DNA of 64,000 nucleotides from CAYQNU01 sp964419055 (lineage in GTDB: Bacteria > Bacteroidota > Bacteroidia > Flavobacteriales_D > Parvicellaceae), in assembly GCA_964419055.1 (NCBI GenBank), contig CAYQNU010000005.1, forward strand, positions 62,001-126,000, read 5' to 3'. The notes beneath the pieces are model-generated. The model did not search any database. It was not told where the DNA came from and saw only the letters and a program-made list of their open reading frames with translations. Shown in pieces: positions 18,058 through 26,821 of the stretch. Numbering within the stretch: position 1 is the first letter of the stretch; every line of letters begins with the position of its first letter. The position numbers and the translations under genes are program-made.

Positions 18058-19059
18058 CTACTTTACTTTTATTTTCTCTCCAATTTTTAGAATCTTGGTT
18101 TCTTTAATTCCGTTTAATTCACATAGCTTTTTAACGGTAGTTTTATTTTTCAAAGCTATTTCATACAATGTGTCTCCCGATTTTACGGTGTGGTAAGAAC
18201 TTGTAGAAGTTGTTTTTTTAGGTTCACTTGATGTTTTTTCATCTTCTGAATCAGAGGGTGGTTTGGTAGTCGTAGATGTGCTCTTTTTTGCTCCATATAA
18301 AAAGAGATCCTTGTGAACTAATAAATTTTCTTCAATTAGAACATTGTTTTTGAAATCTATTATTTCCTCAGGATTTAATGCGTTACCTAATAAACGAACT
18401 TCAAAGTGTAAGTGGTCACCAGTTGAACGACCAGTATTTCCACCCAAACCAATTACCTCTCCGGCTTTTACTTCCTGATTGGCCACAACAAAAGTCTTAG
18501 ATAGATGCGCATAATAGGTCTCTAAACCGTTGTAATGTCTTATAATAACTAAATTCCCATATCCACTTTCGTTGTATTTTGCATAACGTACAATACCATT
18601 AAAAGCGGCCTTTAAAGAATCTCCAGTAATGCAATCTACATCAATTCCATAATGAAAACGTTTACCTCTATATTTGAAAGTTGAAGTAACCATTCCAGGG
18701 TGCGGCATACAAAATTCTAAATGACTGTCGTCAATAGTACAAAGCCACAGAGTATCAGGTAATGATGCTAAGTCAGCCGCAGCAGTATGAGGCATTTCTG
18801 TATTCCAATCTTCTGCCCAACCCCGTGCCTGACAAATAGAACTCAATACAGGATTTGTAACGCCATCAAAGTTAATCATTCGTATAAATTCCCAACTTTT
18901 ATCATTAAATAATACAAGGGTGTCTTTATCGGTATAAACCGTATCAATTGGGCTTCTTGATTGGGCTAATGTAATTAATTGAGTACTCAAAAGTATCAAA
19001 AAAAGGGTAGTGAAAAGGGAGTTGAATATATATGTTTTATGAATTTGAATTGCAATCAT
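18058..19059 (-). CDS. M23 family metallopeptidase with C-terminal LysM domain
   Basis: 333 residues. An N-terminal signal segment (to about residue 33, LITLAQS) directs export. The peptidase domain (about 115-235) has the zinc ligands HYGIDVD (H-x3-D) and HLHFEVR (H-x-H), as in lysostaphin-type endopeptidases that cut peptidoglycan cross-bridges. A Ser/Thr/Lys linker leads to a LysM module (YHTVKSGDTLYEIALKN to the end) that binds glycan strands. This is the usual architecture of cell-wall remodelling enzymes. A TATATTTG -7 element sits 40 bp upstream, so it is transcribed separately from the operon that ends at 19116. Confidence 0.93.
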   Translation of the reverse strand: MIAIQIHKTYIFNSLFTTLFLILLSTQLITLAQSRSPIDTVYTDKDTLVLFNDKSWEFIRMINFDGVTNPVLSSICQARGWAEDWNTEMPHTAAADLASLPDTLWLCTIDDSHLEFCMPHPGMVTSTFKYRGKRFHYGIDVDCITGDSLKAAFNGIVRYAKYNESGYGNLVIIRHYNGLETYYAHLSKTFVVANQEVKAGEVIGLGGNTGRSTGDHLHFEVRLLGNALNPEEIIDFKNNVLIEENLLVHKDLFLYGAKKSTSTTTKPPSDSEDEKTSSEPKKTTSTSSYHTVKSGDTLYEIALKNKTTVKKLCELNGIKETKILKIGEKIKVK

Positions 19060-19099
19060 CAGTAGGAATTTGAAAATTAAAAATTTTAAAAACGAAAGG

Positions 19100-19107
19100 C
19101 AAATATA
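19100..19107 (-). promoter_or_regulatory. -7 promoter element of the M23 peptidase gene
   Basis: TATATTTG on the minus strand, in the 56-bp gap between the 19116 gene and the M23 gene. Confidence 0.45.
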
Positions 19108-19115
19108 AAGTATTT

Positions 19116-19784
19116 TTATCTTTTGTAGCTCGGAATAATCAAGTGAGCACCTAATCCAATTGAAAAATACTGATAATTTTTGTTAAAATCACTTTCAATA
19201 TAACCCGGAAAATAGTCAATTGAAAGATTGTTGGGTAAAAAATAAGCTCCTGTATTTACATAATTTACGGTCAATCCAACAGCCGTTAATTCACTGGCTT
19301 TCAAATAAACTCCAAACTTTGGTTCAAAACTTACACCATTTTGAAAATACGCTATTGAGGTTCTATTAGATCGAGTAATTAATGTAGTATAACCTATTTT
19401 GGCCTCTAATTCAAAAAAAACGCGTTCAGACACTTCTCTTTTGTAGGATGATATTAGAAAAGGAGTGTATGCTGTAATTTGCCCATTAACAATGATGCTT
19501 CTAAATTGTGTGCTGATTACTTCCCAATGCGAATATTTTGCCCCGATTCCTATTGAAAATTTACCTTCAGCCAAATAGTATTGGTAAGATAGATCGGTAT
19601 CCAATAATCCTGACATGTAATTTTGAAAAGGTTTATTGCGCAATGCCGTGGGTAATTTAAAATCTATTTTGATGCTATGCGAAGTAGGTGAACCTCCAAA
19701 TTCTTGTGCATGGACAGATTGATAAGTGAAAATACAAAGTAGTATTCCCAACAATACAGCACCATATTTTGAATTAATTATCAA
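19116..19784 (-). CDS. Predicted outer-membrane beta-barrel protein, unknown function
   Basis: About 222 residues if it begins at the TTG at 19784, which overlaps the upstream stop by only 11 bp and puts a signal peptide at the N-terminus (GAVLLGILLCIFTYQSVHAQ). An ATG at 19844 would give 242 residues but a 71-bp overlap and an awkward leader, so the TTG is preferred. The mature part shows alternating aromatic strands (FFELEAKIGYTTLI, YQYFSIGLGAHLII) typical of small outer-membrane barrels. It ends the three-gene unit 20789-20202, 20193-19774, 19784-19116. Function not recognised. Confidence 0.65.
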   Translation of the reverse strand: MIINSKYGAVLLGILLCIFTYQSVHAQEFGGSPTSHSIKIDFKLPTALRNKPFQNYMSGLLDTDLSYQYYLAEGKFSIGIGAKYSHWEVISTQFRSIIVNGQITAYTPFLISSYKREVSERVFFELEAKIGYTTLITRSNRTSIAYFQNGVSFEPKFGVYLKASELTAVGLTVNYVNTGAYFLPNNLSIDYFPGYIESDFNKNYQYFSIGLGAHLIIPSYKR

Positions 19785-20193
19785 TGATAAATTTTTTAGA
19801 TATATTTTGCAAAGGTGATATAAATTGATAATAATACAACCCATTCGGGTAGTTAGTTGAGTTAAATAAAATGGGATGTGTTCCAGCTGAAAATTCTTGA
19901 TTAACCAAAGAAACCAATACTTTTTCGTTCATATCCACAATTCTAAACTCAACGTGTACCGGTTCCACCAATTCAAAACCAAATTGCACTGTACCTTTGG
20001 CATAAGGAGGTTTTAATTCGAATACATTAGCGTATTTTACGGTTATTTTTTTTGCTTTTCCTCGTCCAAAACGTATCATTAATTTGCGATAGGCTATCAA
20101 TAATAAATAAAGTGCAACCAGTATACTTAATGCAATCAATATATTGGCAGTAATTCTACCAGCTGTCCCACTATTCCACAATTCTTTAAACAT
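19774..20193 (-). CDS. Membrane-anchored protein with T9SS-CTD-like domain
   Basis: 139 residues. One N-terminal membrane helix (ANILIALSILVALYLLLIAY, about residues 16-35) is followed by a basic stretch and a beta-sandwich domain. Its end, FNSTNYPNGLYYYQFI then KKFIID, resembles the type 9 secretion C-terminal sorting or FlgD-like Ig domain (NGxYxYxI ... KKFIxxx). Here that domain is fused to a membrane anchor instead of a cargo protein, so it is unlikely to be an ordinary secretion signal. It lies 8 bp after the 20202 gene. Unknown function. Confidence 0.65.
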   Translation of the reverse strand: MFKELWNSGTAGRITANILIALSILVALYLLLIAYRKLMIRFGRGKAKKITVKYANVFELKPPYAKGTVQFGFELVEPVHVEFRIVDMNEKVLVSLVNQEFSAGTHPILFNSTNYPNGLYYYQFISPLQNISKKFIIDN

Positions 20194-20201
20194 ATTGTTG
20201 T

Positions 20202-20789
20202 CTATTTTTTTGTAAAATTACTATAATTAAGGGATTTGGAAAGCTCTGTTGAAAAAATTGGCATAAGCTTGACCTTTTCAAAAATTAAAGAATCATTTTC
20301 AAATGGTACTAATTCTCTTATAATTTCACCTGAATTGACAAAGGAAGATAGTTTGATGTCACTTATTGTCCAATCAAGCTGATGAGCTAATTGAGTTAAA
20401 TCAATAAGTCTATTATGCTCTAAATAGCCTAAATCACTCAATAATTGAGCTGCTGTATGGGCGTCTTGGGCATTTAAAAAATCCAATTTTAGTTTGGAAA
20501 GTCGTTGCTCAAAATTTCTATAAGCAATAATTATTTCCCCAAAAGTCGAGTAATTGGTGATGAAGGGAAAATCTTTGGATACGATTTCTGTGGGAGGTTG
20601 CAAATGCAATAAAAAGGCTTGAGCTTCGGATAGCTTCTGTAATTTTTTAGAACGTGACCAGCACACTTGTGGTGTGTGATAGGTTTTTAAAATAAATTGT
20701 TTAATTTCAAAAAGTTGATTCATCAAATCTTCTTCCCAAGTTTCATCAGCTCGAGCTCCAATCAATGTTAATGCTTCTTGATTATTCAT
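20202..20789 (-). CDS. Protein of unknown function (first gene of a three-gene unit)
   Basis: 195 residues, no signal peptide or membrane segment, mostly predicted helical with many Leu and Gln (SEAQAFLLHLQ, AAQLLSDLGYLEHN). The N-terminus MNNQEALTLIGARADETWEE gives no match I recognise. A TAAATTTG promoter element ends only 4 bp before the ATG, suggesting a leaderless or nearly leaderless message. It is followed at 8 bp by the membrane protein with the T9SS-like domain. Confidence 0.6.
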   Translation of the reverse strand: MNNQEALTLIGARADETWEEDLMNQLFEIKQFILKTYHTPQVCWSRSKKLQKLSEAQAFLLHLQPPTEIVSKDFPFITNYSTFGEIIIAYRNFEQRLSKLKLDFLNAQDAHTAAQLLSDLGYLEHNRLIDLTQLAHQLDWTISDIKLSSFVNSGEIIRELVPFENDSLIFEKVKLMPIFSTELSKSLNYSNFTKK

Positions 20790-20793
20790 AGGG

Positions 20794-20801
20794 CAAATTT
20801 A
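20794..20801 (-). promoter_or_regulatory. -7 element abutting the start codon (possible leaderless mRNA)
   Basis: TAAATTTG on the minus strand ends 4 bp before the ATG at 20789. If used, transcription would begin at or next to the start codon. Confidence 0.4.
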
Positions 20802-20884
20802 GTATAAACCTTAGGTTTTATATAAGAAAAAATCTAGTTCAAATTAAATAAAAAATAATTTAAATAACTCAATAATCCTTATTG

Positions 20885-22375
20885 TTAAGTAGGCAGTTTT
20901 GCTTCCTCATCCAGACTTTTTAGTTCAATAGTTTCGGTAATAGATAGTTTTGACTTTTTACTGTAAACATCAATCACTACAATGATGGCAATAAAAGACC
21001 AAATGGGAACAGACGCTTTATCGGTGTCCATATAATTGTTCAAAATTCCGTGCACAAAATAAGTGACTAAAGATAACATCACCATCATTACCACTCTTTT
21101 TAATTGTTCATCTTCTAAACGAAGATATAATTTGGAAGCCGTATAAAAAACAACGATTAATAACCATAAAATGCTCACTAATCCCAATAGACCTTGCTCT
21201 GCTAATGGCCCTAGATATTCACTGTGAGCATTGCCTCCATCGCCAAAATTGGTGCTAATTATGGTTAAATCATTTGAAGATTGAAACGGAGCGTAAACCT
21301 TTGCGTAGGTTCCTGGACCCCAACCAACTAATGGGCGCTCTTTAAAGAGAGCAATGGCTGAATTCCAACGATTGAGGCGTTCCAAATTACTAGCATCTGA
21401 TGAAACATTACTCATCGACTCAATTCGTTCTCCAAAATCTTCTGTTGTATGCTCAGCATCATTTTTGCGCAACATATATTGTATTTCTGTAAAGTTCAGT
21501 GCTATAAAACTTCCAACAATAATGGTTGCGGTCATCAAATAACTAAATTTTATTTTGAATACAAATAATAAATAAACGCCTCCAGCTGCTACTACGCTTA
21601 ACCAAGCAGCTCTTGTGTAGGAATAAAAAAGGGCTACTGAAAAAACGATAAAAAGTAAAAAAATGAAACTCCGTGTTACCGGTGAATATTTTTTATTGAA
21701 TAACATAAACAAAACCACAATATAAAACATGGCAATAATAGCTCCATAGGATGTATGATCTTTAAAAAAGGGATTCATTATCCAATGCCCTATTTCTTCG
21801 CTGAAACCGTGTAACGAGTGTTTAATTAACGTAAAAATCAATACAAAAGCTAAGGGTAACGTATAGGCCCACATAAATCGATTGAAATTTTTGAAATCTT
21901 TCCTGAAAAACCAGCAAGCAAAAAAGTAACACGGCACAATAAACCATAATCGTGAAATGAAAAATTTTATTGAAACCAAGGGCATCTCACTGGTTAAGGA
22001 GGTCATTAAAATCCAAGCTAGATGAAAATAAATGGCAATACTAATGGGGTGATTGAAATAGTCTGTATCTCTTTTGGTGGTTCCTTTGATTTGTTTGTAA
22101 AGAAAAAAAGCCAAAATAACCACTAATAAAGGTTCTGTAGGTAAATAAATACCTAATCCACCTGATAATTCCTCAAAATTTACCGATAAAGGAGTGAAAA
22201 AAACGATGAATAAAAATAAATAATCCAGTGCAAAAAAAGCAGCATAAACAGCTAACAATGCAATCGGTAATAAATTTAATAAGTAAAAATCTTTAGTAAC
22301 ATACAATATACAATTAGCACCTAAAAATAGCATGCCTAACAAGTATAACAGTACGTTTTTTTTCAAAGAAATCAT
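20885..22375 (-). CDS. O-antigen ligase/polymerase family membrane protein
   Basis: 496 residues, about ten to twelve transmembrane helices. The large periplasmic loop shows the Wzy/WaaL-like pattern: RLNRWNSAIALFKERPLVGWGPGTY followed by NAHSEYLGPLAEQGLLGLV. The Gly-Trp-Gly-Pro-Gly-Thr and the His-Ser/Asn-x-Tyr segment are diagnostic for this superfamily. It joins or polymerises undecaprenyl-linked glycans at the outer face of the inner membrane. It overlaps the upstream chain-length protein by 4 bp (ATGA), so the two are translationally coupled and probably work together on exopolysaccharide or O-antigen. Confidence 0.88.
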   Translation of the reverse strand: MISLKKNVLLYLLGMLFLGANCILYVTKDFYLLNLLPIALLAVYAAFFALDYLFLFIVFFTPLSVNFEELSGGLGIYLPTEPLLVVILAFFLYKQIKGTTKRDTDYFNHPISIAIYFHLAWILMTSLTSEMPLVSIKFFISRLWFIVPCYFFACWFFRKDFKNFNRFMWAYTLPLAFVLIFTLIKHSLHGFSEEIGHWIMNPFFKDHTSYGAIIAMFYIVVLFMLFNKKYSPVTRSFIFLLFIVFSVALFYSYTRAAWLSVVAAGGVYLLFVFKIKFSYLMTATIIVGSFIALNFTEIQYMLRKNDAEHTTEDFGERIESMSNVSSDASNLERLNRWNSAIALFKERPLVGWGPGTYAKVYAPFQSSNDLTIISTNFGDGGNAHSEYLGPLAEQGLLGLVSILWLLIVVFYTASKLYLRLEDEQLKRVVMMVMLSLVTYFVHGILNNYMDTDKASVPIWSFIAIIVVIDVYSKKSKLSITETIELKSLDEEAKLPT

Positions 22376-23379
22376 TTCTTTTTTTCTTGAGCTTTAAGTT
22401 CTTTTATTTTTTCATAAAAGAGCAAAAGTACTAAAGAAAAGAAAATGGTTCCAAAAGTTGAAACAACCACAATCAGCCAACGAACAGGGTAGGATTTTCT
22501 AACAGGTAATGAGGCCGTTTCGATGGTGAATTTATGGGAAATGGGCTCAAAAGCATTGGTTTCTGATTGTTCATAAATAGAGGCCATAGTAGCAATTCGA
22601 TCTTCCAAAAATTCTAACTCAATTTCATACGATTTTAAAGCGCTTCCATACAACTCGGTCATATTCAATTTTTTTTGAGTAGACGTTTTTTCTTCATTGG
22701 TTTTAGCGTTGATTAATTGAGTAACTAAACCTTCATATCCATCCATAGTTACTACGCCTAGTTGAGTCAGATTAGACATCGTGTCTTTAATTGTTTGACG
22801 TTCAACAATTAATTTTTCCAATTTTGCTTTTTTGATTTTGTAATCAATAAGCGCTTTTTCTTGAATGATTTGATTTCGTGCACTGTCATAAAGCTCAGAA
22901 ATATAAGCAGCAATATACATAGCTGTATCTGGACTTCTATCGTAAACATTAATCAATACTGCTCCTTTACTATTTCTGTCAAATTGAATATATTCCTTAT
23001 AGGTTTCGTTTAAATAATACAGTTTTAAATTGGATGAAGTATCGATGCGGTAGTGTTGCATCAAATTAAATTTAGAGACCACTTTTTCACGAATCATAGA
23101 AGATTCAAGAATTTGAAGCATTTGCTCAGTAGCTTCTTTTTCACCAAAAGCGGTTGGATCTTGCTCATTGGTCAATTTATCACTGTAGATTACCGAACTT
23201 GACATAGTAGGGTAGAGAACGACAGTAGATTTAAAACGTTCTTCAATGATTAACGAAATAATACTGGATACAATGGCGGCTAAAACACCTAAAATAATAA
23301 CTATTTTTCTGTATTTCCATAAAAATGAAAGGATATCTAAGGCTGCAAATTCTTGATTGTACGAGTTTTTTTCAGACAT
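22372..23379 (-). CDS. Wzz/GumC-type polysaccharide chain-length protein
   Basis: 335 residues with the classic layout: a cytosolic start, TM1 at about residues 30-50 (IVIILGVLAAIVSSIISLII), a long periplasmic helical region with coiled coil, and TM2 near residue 305 (WLIVVVSTFGTIFFSLVLLL) preceded by the Pro-rich ASLPVRKSYPVRW. No C-terminal kinase domain, so it is the Wzz rather than the full BY-kinase form. It sets glycan chain length with the downstream ligase/polymerase. A TAAATTTG -7 element lies 40 bp before the ATG. Confidence 0.9.
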   Translation of the reverse strand: MSEKNSYNQEFAALDILSFLWKYRKIVIILGVLAAIVSSIISLIIEERFKSTVVLYPTMSSSVIYSDKLTNEQDPTAFGEKEATEQMLQILESSMIREKVVSKFNLMQHYRIDTSSNLKLYYLNETYKEYIQFDRNSKGAVLINVYDRSPDTAMYIAAYISELYDSARNQIIQEKALIDYKIKKAKLEKLIVERQTIKDTMSNLTQLGVVTMDGYEGLVTQLINAKTNEEKTSTQKKLNMTELYGSALKSYEIELEFLEDRIATMASIYEQSETNAFEPISHKFTIETASLPVRKSYPVRWLIVVVSTFGTIFFSLVLLLFYEKIKELKAQEKKK

Positions 23380-23419
23380 GTGTTATGAATATATGATGTT
23401 CTATTTTTTTATCGGCCGG

Positions 23420-23427
23420 CAAATTTA
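23420..23427 (-). promoter_or_regulatory. -7 promoter element of the wzz-ligase operon
   Basis: TAAATTTG on the minus strand, 40 bp before the Wzz start codon. Confidence 0.45.
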
Positions 23428-23646
23428 GCTTTTATTTATTTTGGCTGCTTGGCTAACTCAAATAAAAAAATATTATTGTGATTGGAAAATGAGGTTTTTT
23501 TAACAATTCACAAAAGTATAATTATCCTAACTCCTTAAATTAGTTGGTTTAACAAAATTCTTAGGTCGAACACACGTTATTTTTTTAACGCTTACACAAG
23601 TCATTTGAAAATATAAGTATCTTTGAATCGATTTTTAACATTAATA

Positions 23647-25263
23647 ATGAAACGTCTTCCCTACATCAAAATAAGTTTTTGGATACTTTTTAGTGTAATC
23701 ACATTATTACTCTATTTTGTTGTACGTAACAATCCACAAAACAATCATTTGAGAAGCATTCCTTCGCAAGCTGAAAATGTGATTGTGTTAGATTTAAACG
23801 AGTTGATATTGAGTTATAAAAATCTCATTGAAGAAGATCCCTCTCAATTGGATTCTTTATTTACAAATTTTATAAAAGATCAAGAAGAGGATCCCGATTT
23901 TGAAATTCCTGCAGTCACTCCTTTCCAAAAAGTAGCCATTTATTTTTTAAGTGATGATGTTCAAAACATTGATTTATTATTGTTTTGTTTGGAAGCTTCT
24001 TCTATTGAAGGACTAATTAAAATGGTTAATCGATATGAAGAAACAGTCGAATTTACTGATTTTGAAGGTGGTCAAATAGTGTATTTAAAAAAATCCAATC
24101 TAGGCTTCCTTCAAAAAGGCTCAACAGTTGTGTTTGTTAGTCCGTTGGCACTTCGATTTTCAAATGATGAAATTGATTTGGCTTTACTTCAAAATCAATT
24201 CAAACATCATTTTGGTTCTGAAAAGAAGTTGGCCGATCTTAATGCAGACTTTGCCAGTATCATTACTACCAAAAATCACATTGATTACTGGAAATCGAAT
24301 GGTTCTAATTTAGTAGATAACATTGGTGGACAAATATTGAAATTAACCAATGCAAATTTTATTAGAGAAAATCATTTAATGCTGAATGTGAAAGATGAAG
24401 GGTTACTTTTTACTACAAAAATGACTTTTGCTTCTGATGATGTGTTGCGTGTAAAAGAAGATAACACACCTTTAGTTCTGAACGCAAACGAAAGTTTTAA
24501 GTTCAGTGCATCTATAAATCCAAGTATGATGTCGGATGTTTTTGAAATGTTAGTCCCTCAACAGCAACAATTTTTATTAAAGGATTGGACAGGAAGTATG
24601 TGTATGTCGGTTCATGGATTTGATGTGGTTTCATTAAAGCAAATACGACAACCAGAAATGGACACAACAGGATTGTTGAAACCATCGAGTGCTCAAAAAA
24701 GCGATACGGTGCCTTTAAATAATAATGAGCTGTTGAGTTATCCTATGTTTCAGTTATCTTGTGAACTCAATATTAATGATATAACTGAATTTAAAAAAGC
24801 TATAGAAACAAACCCAATGATTAAAAAAGAGCAGGATTTGTTTTATTATGAATTGCCCAATATTTTAGTAGAGCGCACGGATAAATCTACTAAAACTTCA
24901 TCAATTGCTGTTCAGCGCATTTATTTTTATTTGAAAGATAATCACCTTATTTTCACCCCATCATCTATCATTGATGAATCATTTTTGCCCGAATATCGCA
25001 CGTTTTCATTGGCTTTTAGTTTTGACAACTTATCCAAAACGTATGTACCTAGAAATAAGATTGATTTTTTTGCAATGTCTTTTATTCCAACATTTGATTT
25101 AGAATCTTTTTCTATGAATTATGTAAATGCTCAAGGTAATAAGGTTGAATTGAAAGGGTCTTTTACTCTTAAAAATAAAGATATCAGTCACTTACTAAAG
25201 TTACCTTTATTGATGCTTAAGTTGAGCGAGATTGAATTTGGGGATGTTTTGAAAGCTATGTAG
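23647..25263 (+). CDS. Membrane-anchored protein of unknown function
   Basis: 538 residues from the ATG at 23647. An in-frame ATG at 23623 lies directly behind a TATCTTTG -7 element (23618-23625) and would probably fall upstream of the transcript, so the inner start is favoured. One N-terminal transmembrane helix (ISFWILFSVITLLLYFVV) anchors a large envelope domain. The repeated architecture (two similar alpha/beta halves, with FQLSCELNINDITEFKKAI in the second) is reminiscent of DUF3352-like proteins, but I cannot confirm it. Monocistronic, divergent from the wzz operon. Confidence 0.7.
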   Translation: MKRLPYIKISFWILFSVITLLLYFVVRNNPQNNHLRSIPSQAENVIVLDLNELILSYKNLIEEDPSQLDSLFTNFIKDQEEDPDFEIPAVTPFQKVAIYFLSDDVQNIDLLLFCLEASSIEGLIKMVNRYEETVEFTDFEGGQIVYLKKSNLGFLQKGSTVVFVSPLALRFSNDEIDLALLQNQFKHHFGSEKKLADLNADFASIITTKNHIDYWKSNGSNLVDNIGGQILKLTNANFIRENHLMLNVKDEGLLFTTKMTFASDDVLRVKEDNTPLVLNANESFKFSASINPSMMSDVFEMLVPQQQQFLLKDWTGSMCMSVHGFDVVSLKQIRQPEMDTTGLLKPSSAQKSDTVPLNNNELLSYPMFQLSCELNINDITEFKKAIETNPMIKKEQDLFYYELPNILVERTDKSTKTSSIAVQRIYFYLKDNHLIFTPSSIIDESFLPEYRTFSLAFSFDNLSKTYVPRNKIDFFAMSFIPTFDLESFSMNYVNAQGNKVELKGSFTLKNKDISHLLKLPLLMLKLSEIEFGDVLKAM

Positions 25264-25383
25264 TGTTATTCAAAATCACTACAATTTTGGGTTAGGTCAT
25301 TAGATCTTTTTTATCAAAAAGTTGTTCCATTAAATTGTTGAAATTATTTTTTATTACGTAATTTTTTTACGGTGACGATAGTG

Positions 25384-25391
25384 TATATTTG
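25384..25391 (+). promoter_or_regulatory. -7 promoter element of recA
   Basis: TATATTTG lies 25 bp before the ATG at 25417 but downstream of an upstream in-frame ATG at 25372. This supports 25417 as the recA start. No SOS box was recognised. Confidence 0.5.
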
Positions 25392-25416
25392 TCCAATCAA
25401 ATTAAAAATCAAAGAA

Positions 25417-26409
25417 ATGGCAGAAGCAAATTCAGAAAAATTAAAAGCATTACAAGCAACGTTAGAGCGTTTAGATAAATCATACGGTAAAGGAACTATT
25501 ATGCGTTTGGGTGACAATGTAGTAGAGAAAATGGAAGTTATTTCTACGGGTTCTATTGCCTTAAACAAAGCATTAGGAGTGGCTGGTTTTCCAAAAGGGA
25601 GGATTATTGAAATTTATGGACCAGAATCTTCTGGTAAAACTACATTAGCTATACATGCTATTGCTGAGTGTCAAAAGAAAGGTGGAATAGCAGCAATTAT
25701 AGATGCTGAACATGCATTCGATCAATTTTATGCTAAAGCTTTGGGTGTTGATACTGATAACTTATTAATTTCTCAACCCGATAATGGTGAGCAGGCATTG
25801 GAAATTGCCGATAATTTAATTCGCTCTGGCGCTATTGATATTTTGGTTATTGATTCCGTGGCTGCATTGACGCCTAAAGCTGAGATTGAAGGAGAGATGG
25901 GAGATAGTCAAATGGGATTACAAGCTCGATTGATGTCTAAAGCTTTGAGAAAACTAACCGGGTCTATTCATAAAGCAAACACATGTTGCATTTTCATTAA
26001 TCAATTGAGAGATAAAATTGGGGTTATGTTTGGAAACCCAGAAACTACAACTGGAGGTAATGCTTTAAAATTTTATGCTTCAATTCGTGTAGATATTCGT
26101 AGAGCAGCAGCCATTAAAAATGGAGAAACGTTAATTGGAAATCGCACGCGTGTTAAGGTGGTTAAAAACAAAGTAGCTCCACCATTTCAACAGGCAGAAT
26201 TTGATATTATGTATGGTGAAGGGATTTCTAAAATAGGCGAAATCATTGATATGGGTGTTGATCTAAACGTTATTAAGAAAAGTGGTTCTTGGTACAGTTA
26301 TGGTGAAACAAAATTAGGTCAAGGAAGAGATGCTGTTAAGGATTTACTTAAAGATAATCCAGAACTTATGGAAGAATTAGAAAAATTAGTTGTTGAACAA
26401 TTGGGTTAA
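25417..26409 (+). CDS. recA: Recombinase RecA
   Basis: 330 residues from MAEANSEKLKALQATLERL. Walker A is GPESSGKTT and Walker B is IDILVIDSVAAL. The L1/L2 regions (EGEMGDSQMGLQARLMSKAL and FINQLRDKIGVMFGNPETTTGG) are intact and diagnostic. It forms filaments on ssDNA for homologous recombination and drives LexA/UmuD-type cleavage. The C-terminal acidic tail is short, as in other Bacteroidota. The inner start is chosen over the ATG at 25372 because the promoter element lies between them and homologues begin MAxxxxEK. A strong terminator follows. Confidence 0.98.
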   Translation: MAEANSEKLKALQATLERLDKSYGKGTIMRLGDNVVEKMEVISTGSIALNKALGVAGFPKGRIIEIYGPESSGKTTLAIHAIAECQKKGGIAAIIDAEHAFDQFYAKALGVDTDNLLISQPDNGEQALEIADNLIRSGAIDILVIDSVAALTPKAEIEGEMGDSQMGLQARLMSKALRKLTGSIHKANTCCIFINQLRDKIGVMFGNPETTTGGNALKFYASIRVDIRRAAAIKNGETLIGNRTRVKVVKNKVAPPFQQAEFDIMYGEGISKIGEIIDMGVDLNVIKKSGSWYSYGETKLGQGRDAVKDLLKDNPELMEELEKLVVEQLG

Positions 26410-26427
26410 TTCAAAAATTTTATAAAT

Positions 26428-26467
26428 AAAAAAAAGTCCTGTCGTATTCGTTCGGGACTTTTTTTTG
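26428..26467 (+). terminator. Terminator of recA
   Basis: Stem aagtcctg (26434-26441) with cgggactt (26453-26460), one G-T pair, A-run before and eight T after. Confidence 0.85.
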
Positions 26468-26534
26468 CATTATTTTCAAGCAGAGTTAATTTTCAAAAAC
26501 AACTTCTTCTAGGTAGATTTGGTAGTTTTCAAGT

Positions 26535-26821
26535 CGAGTCTATTCTCGATACAATTTTCTATTTTACTAATGATTTTTCCAAAATCACAGTAAAATATAC
26601 GAAAATCACTCGAACTGACTTAAGATGAGAAGTAGTTATGGAAGGTGTTTTCGTCTTCGGTCTGTTTTCGATACAAATTCTTGATTTTGTAAATTCTTTT
26701 CTGCCGAAAAGAAAACAAAATACTAAGAAATCTTCCGATAATTATCGGAACGAACTGACTAAAGATGAGAAGTAGTTATGGAAAATGTGATCGTCTTTGG
26801 TCTGTTCTCGATACAAATTCT
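26535..26821. repeat. Degenerate intergenic direct repeats between recA and mvaD
   Basis: Two roughly 70-bp direct copies (26611-26680 and 26751-26820, exactly 140 bp apart) share CGAACTGACT, AGATGAGAAGTAGTTATGG and TCGATACAAATTC. A third, shorter relative of the last segment (TCTCGATACAATTTTC) lies near 26542. An 18-bp perfect palindrome TTCCGATAATTATCGGAA sits at 26733-26750, directly before the second copy. The last copy ends on the mvaD stop codon. No gene is visible in this 350-bp gap. It looks like a chromosomal interspersed repeat of the REP type seen in flavobacteria. Confidence 0.7.
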
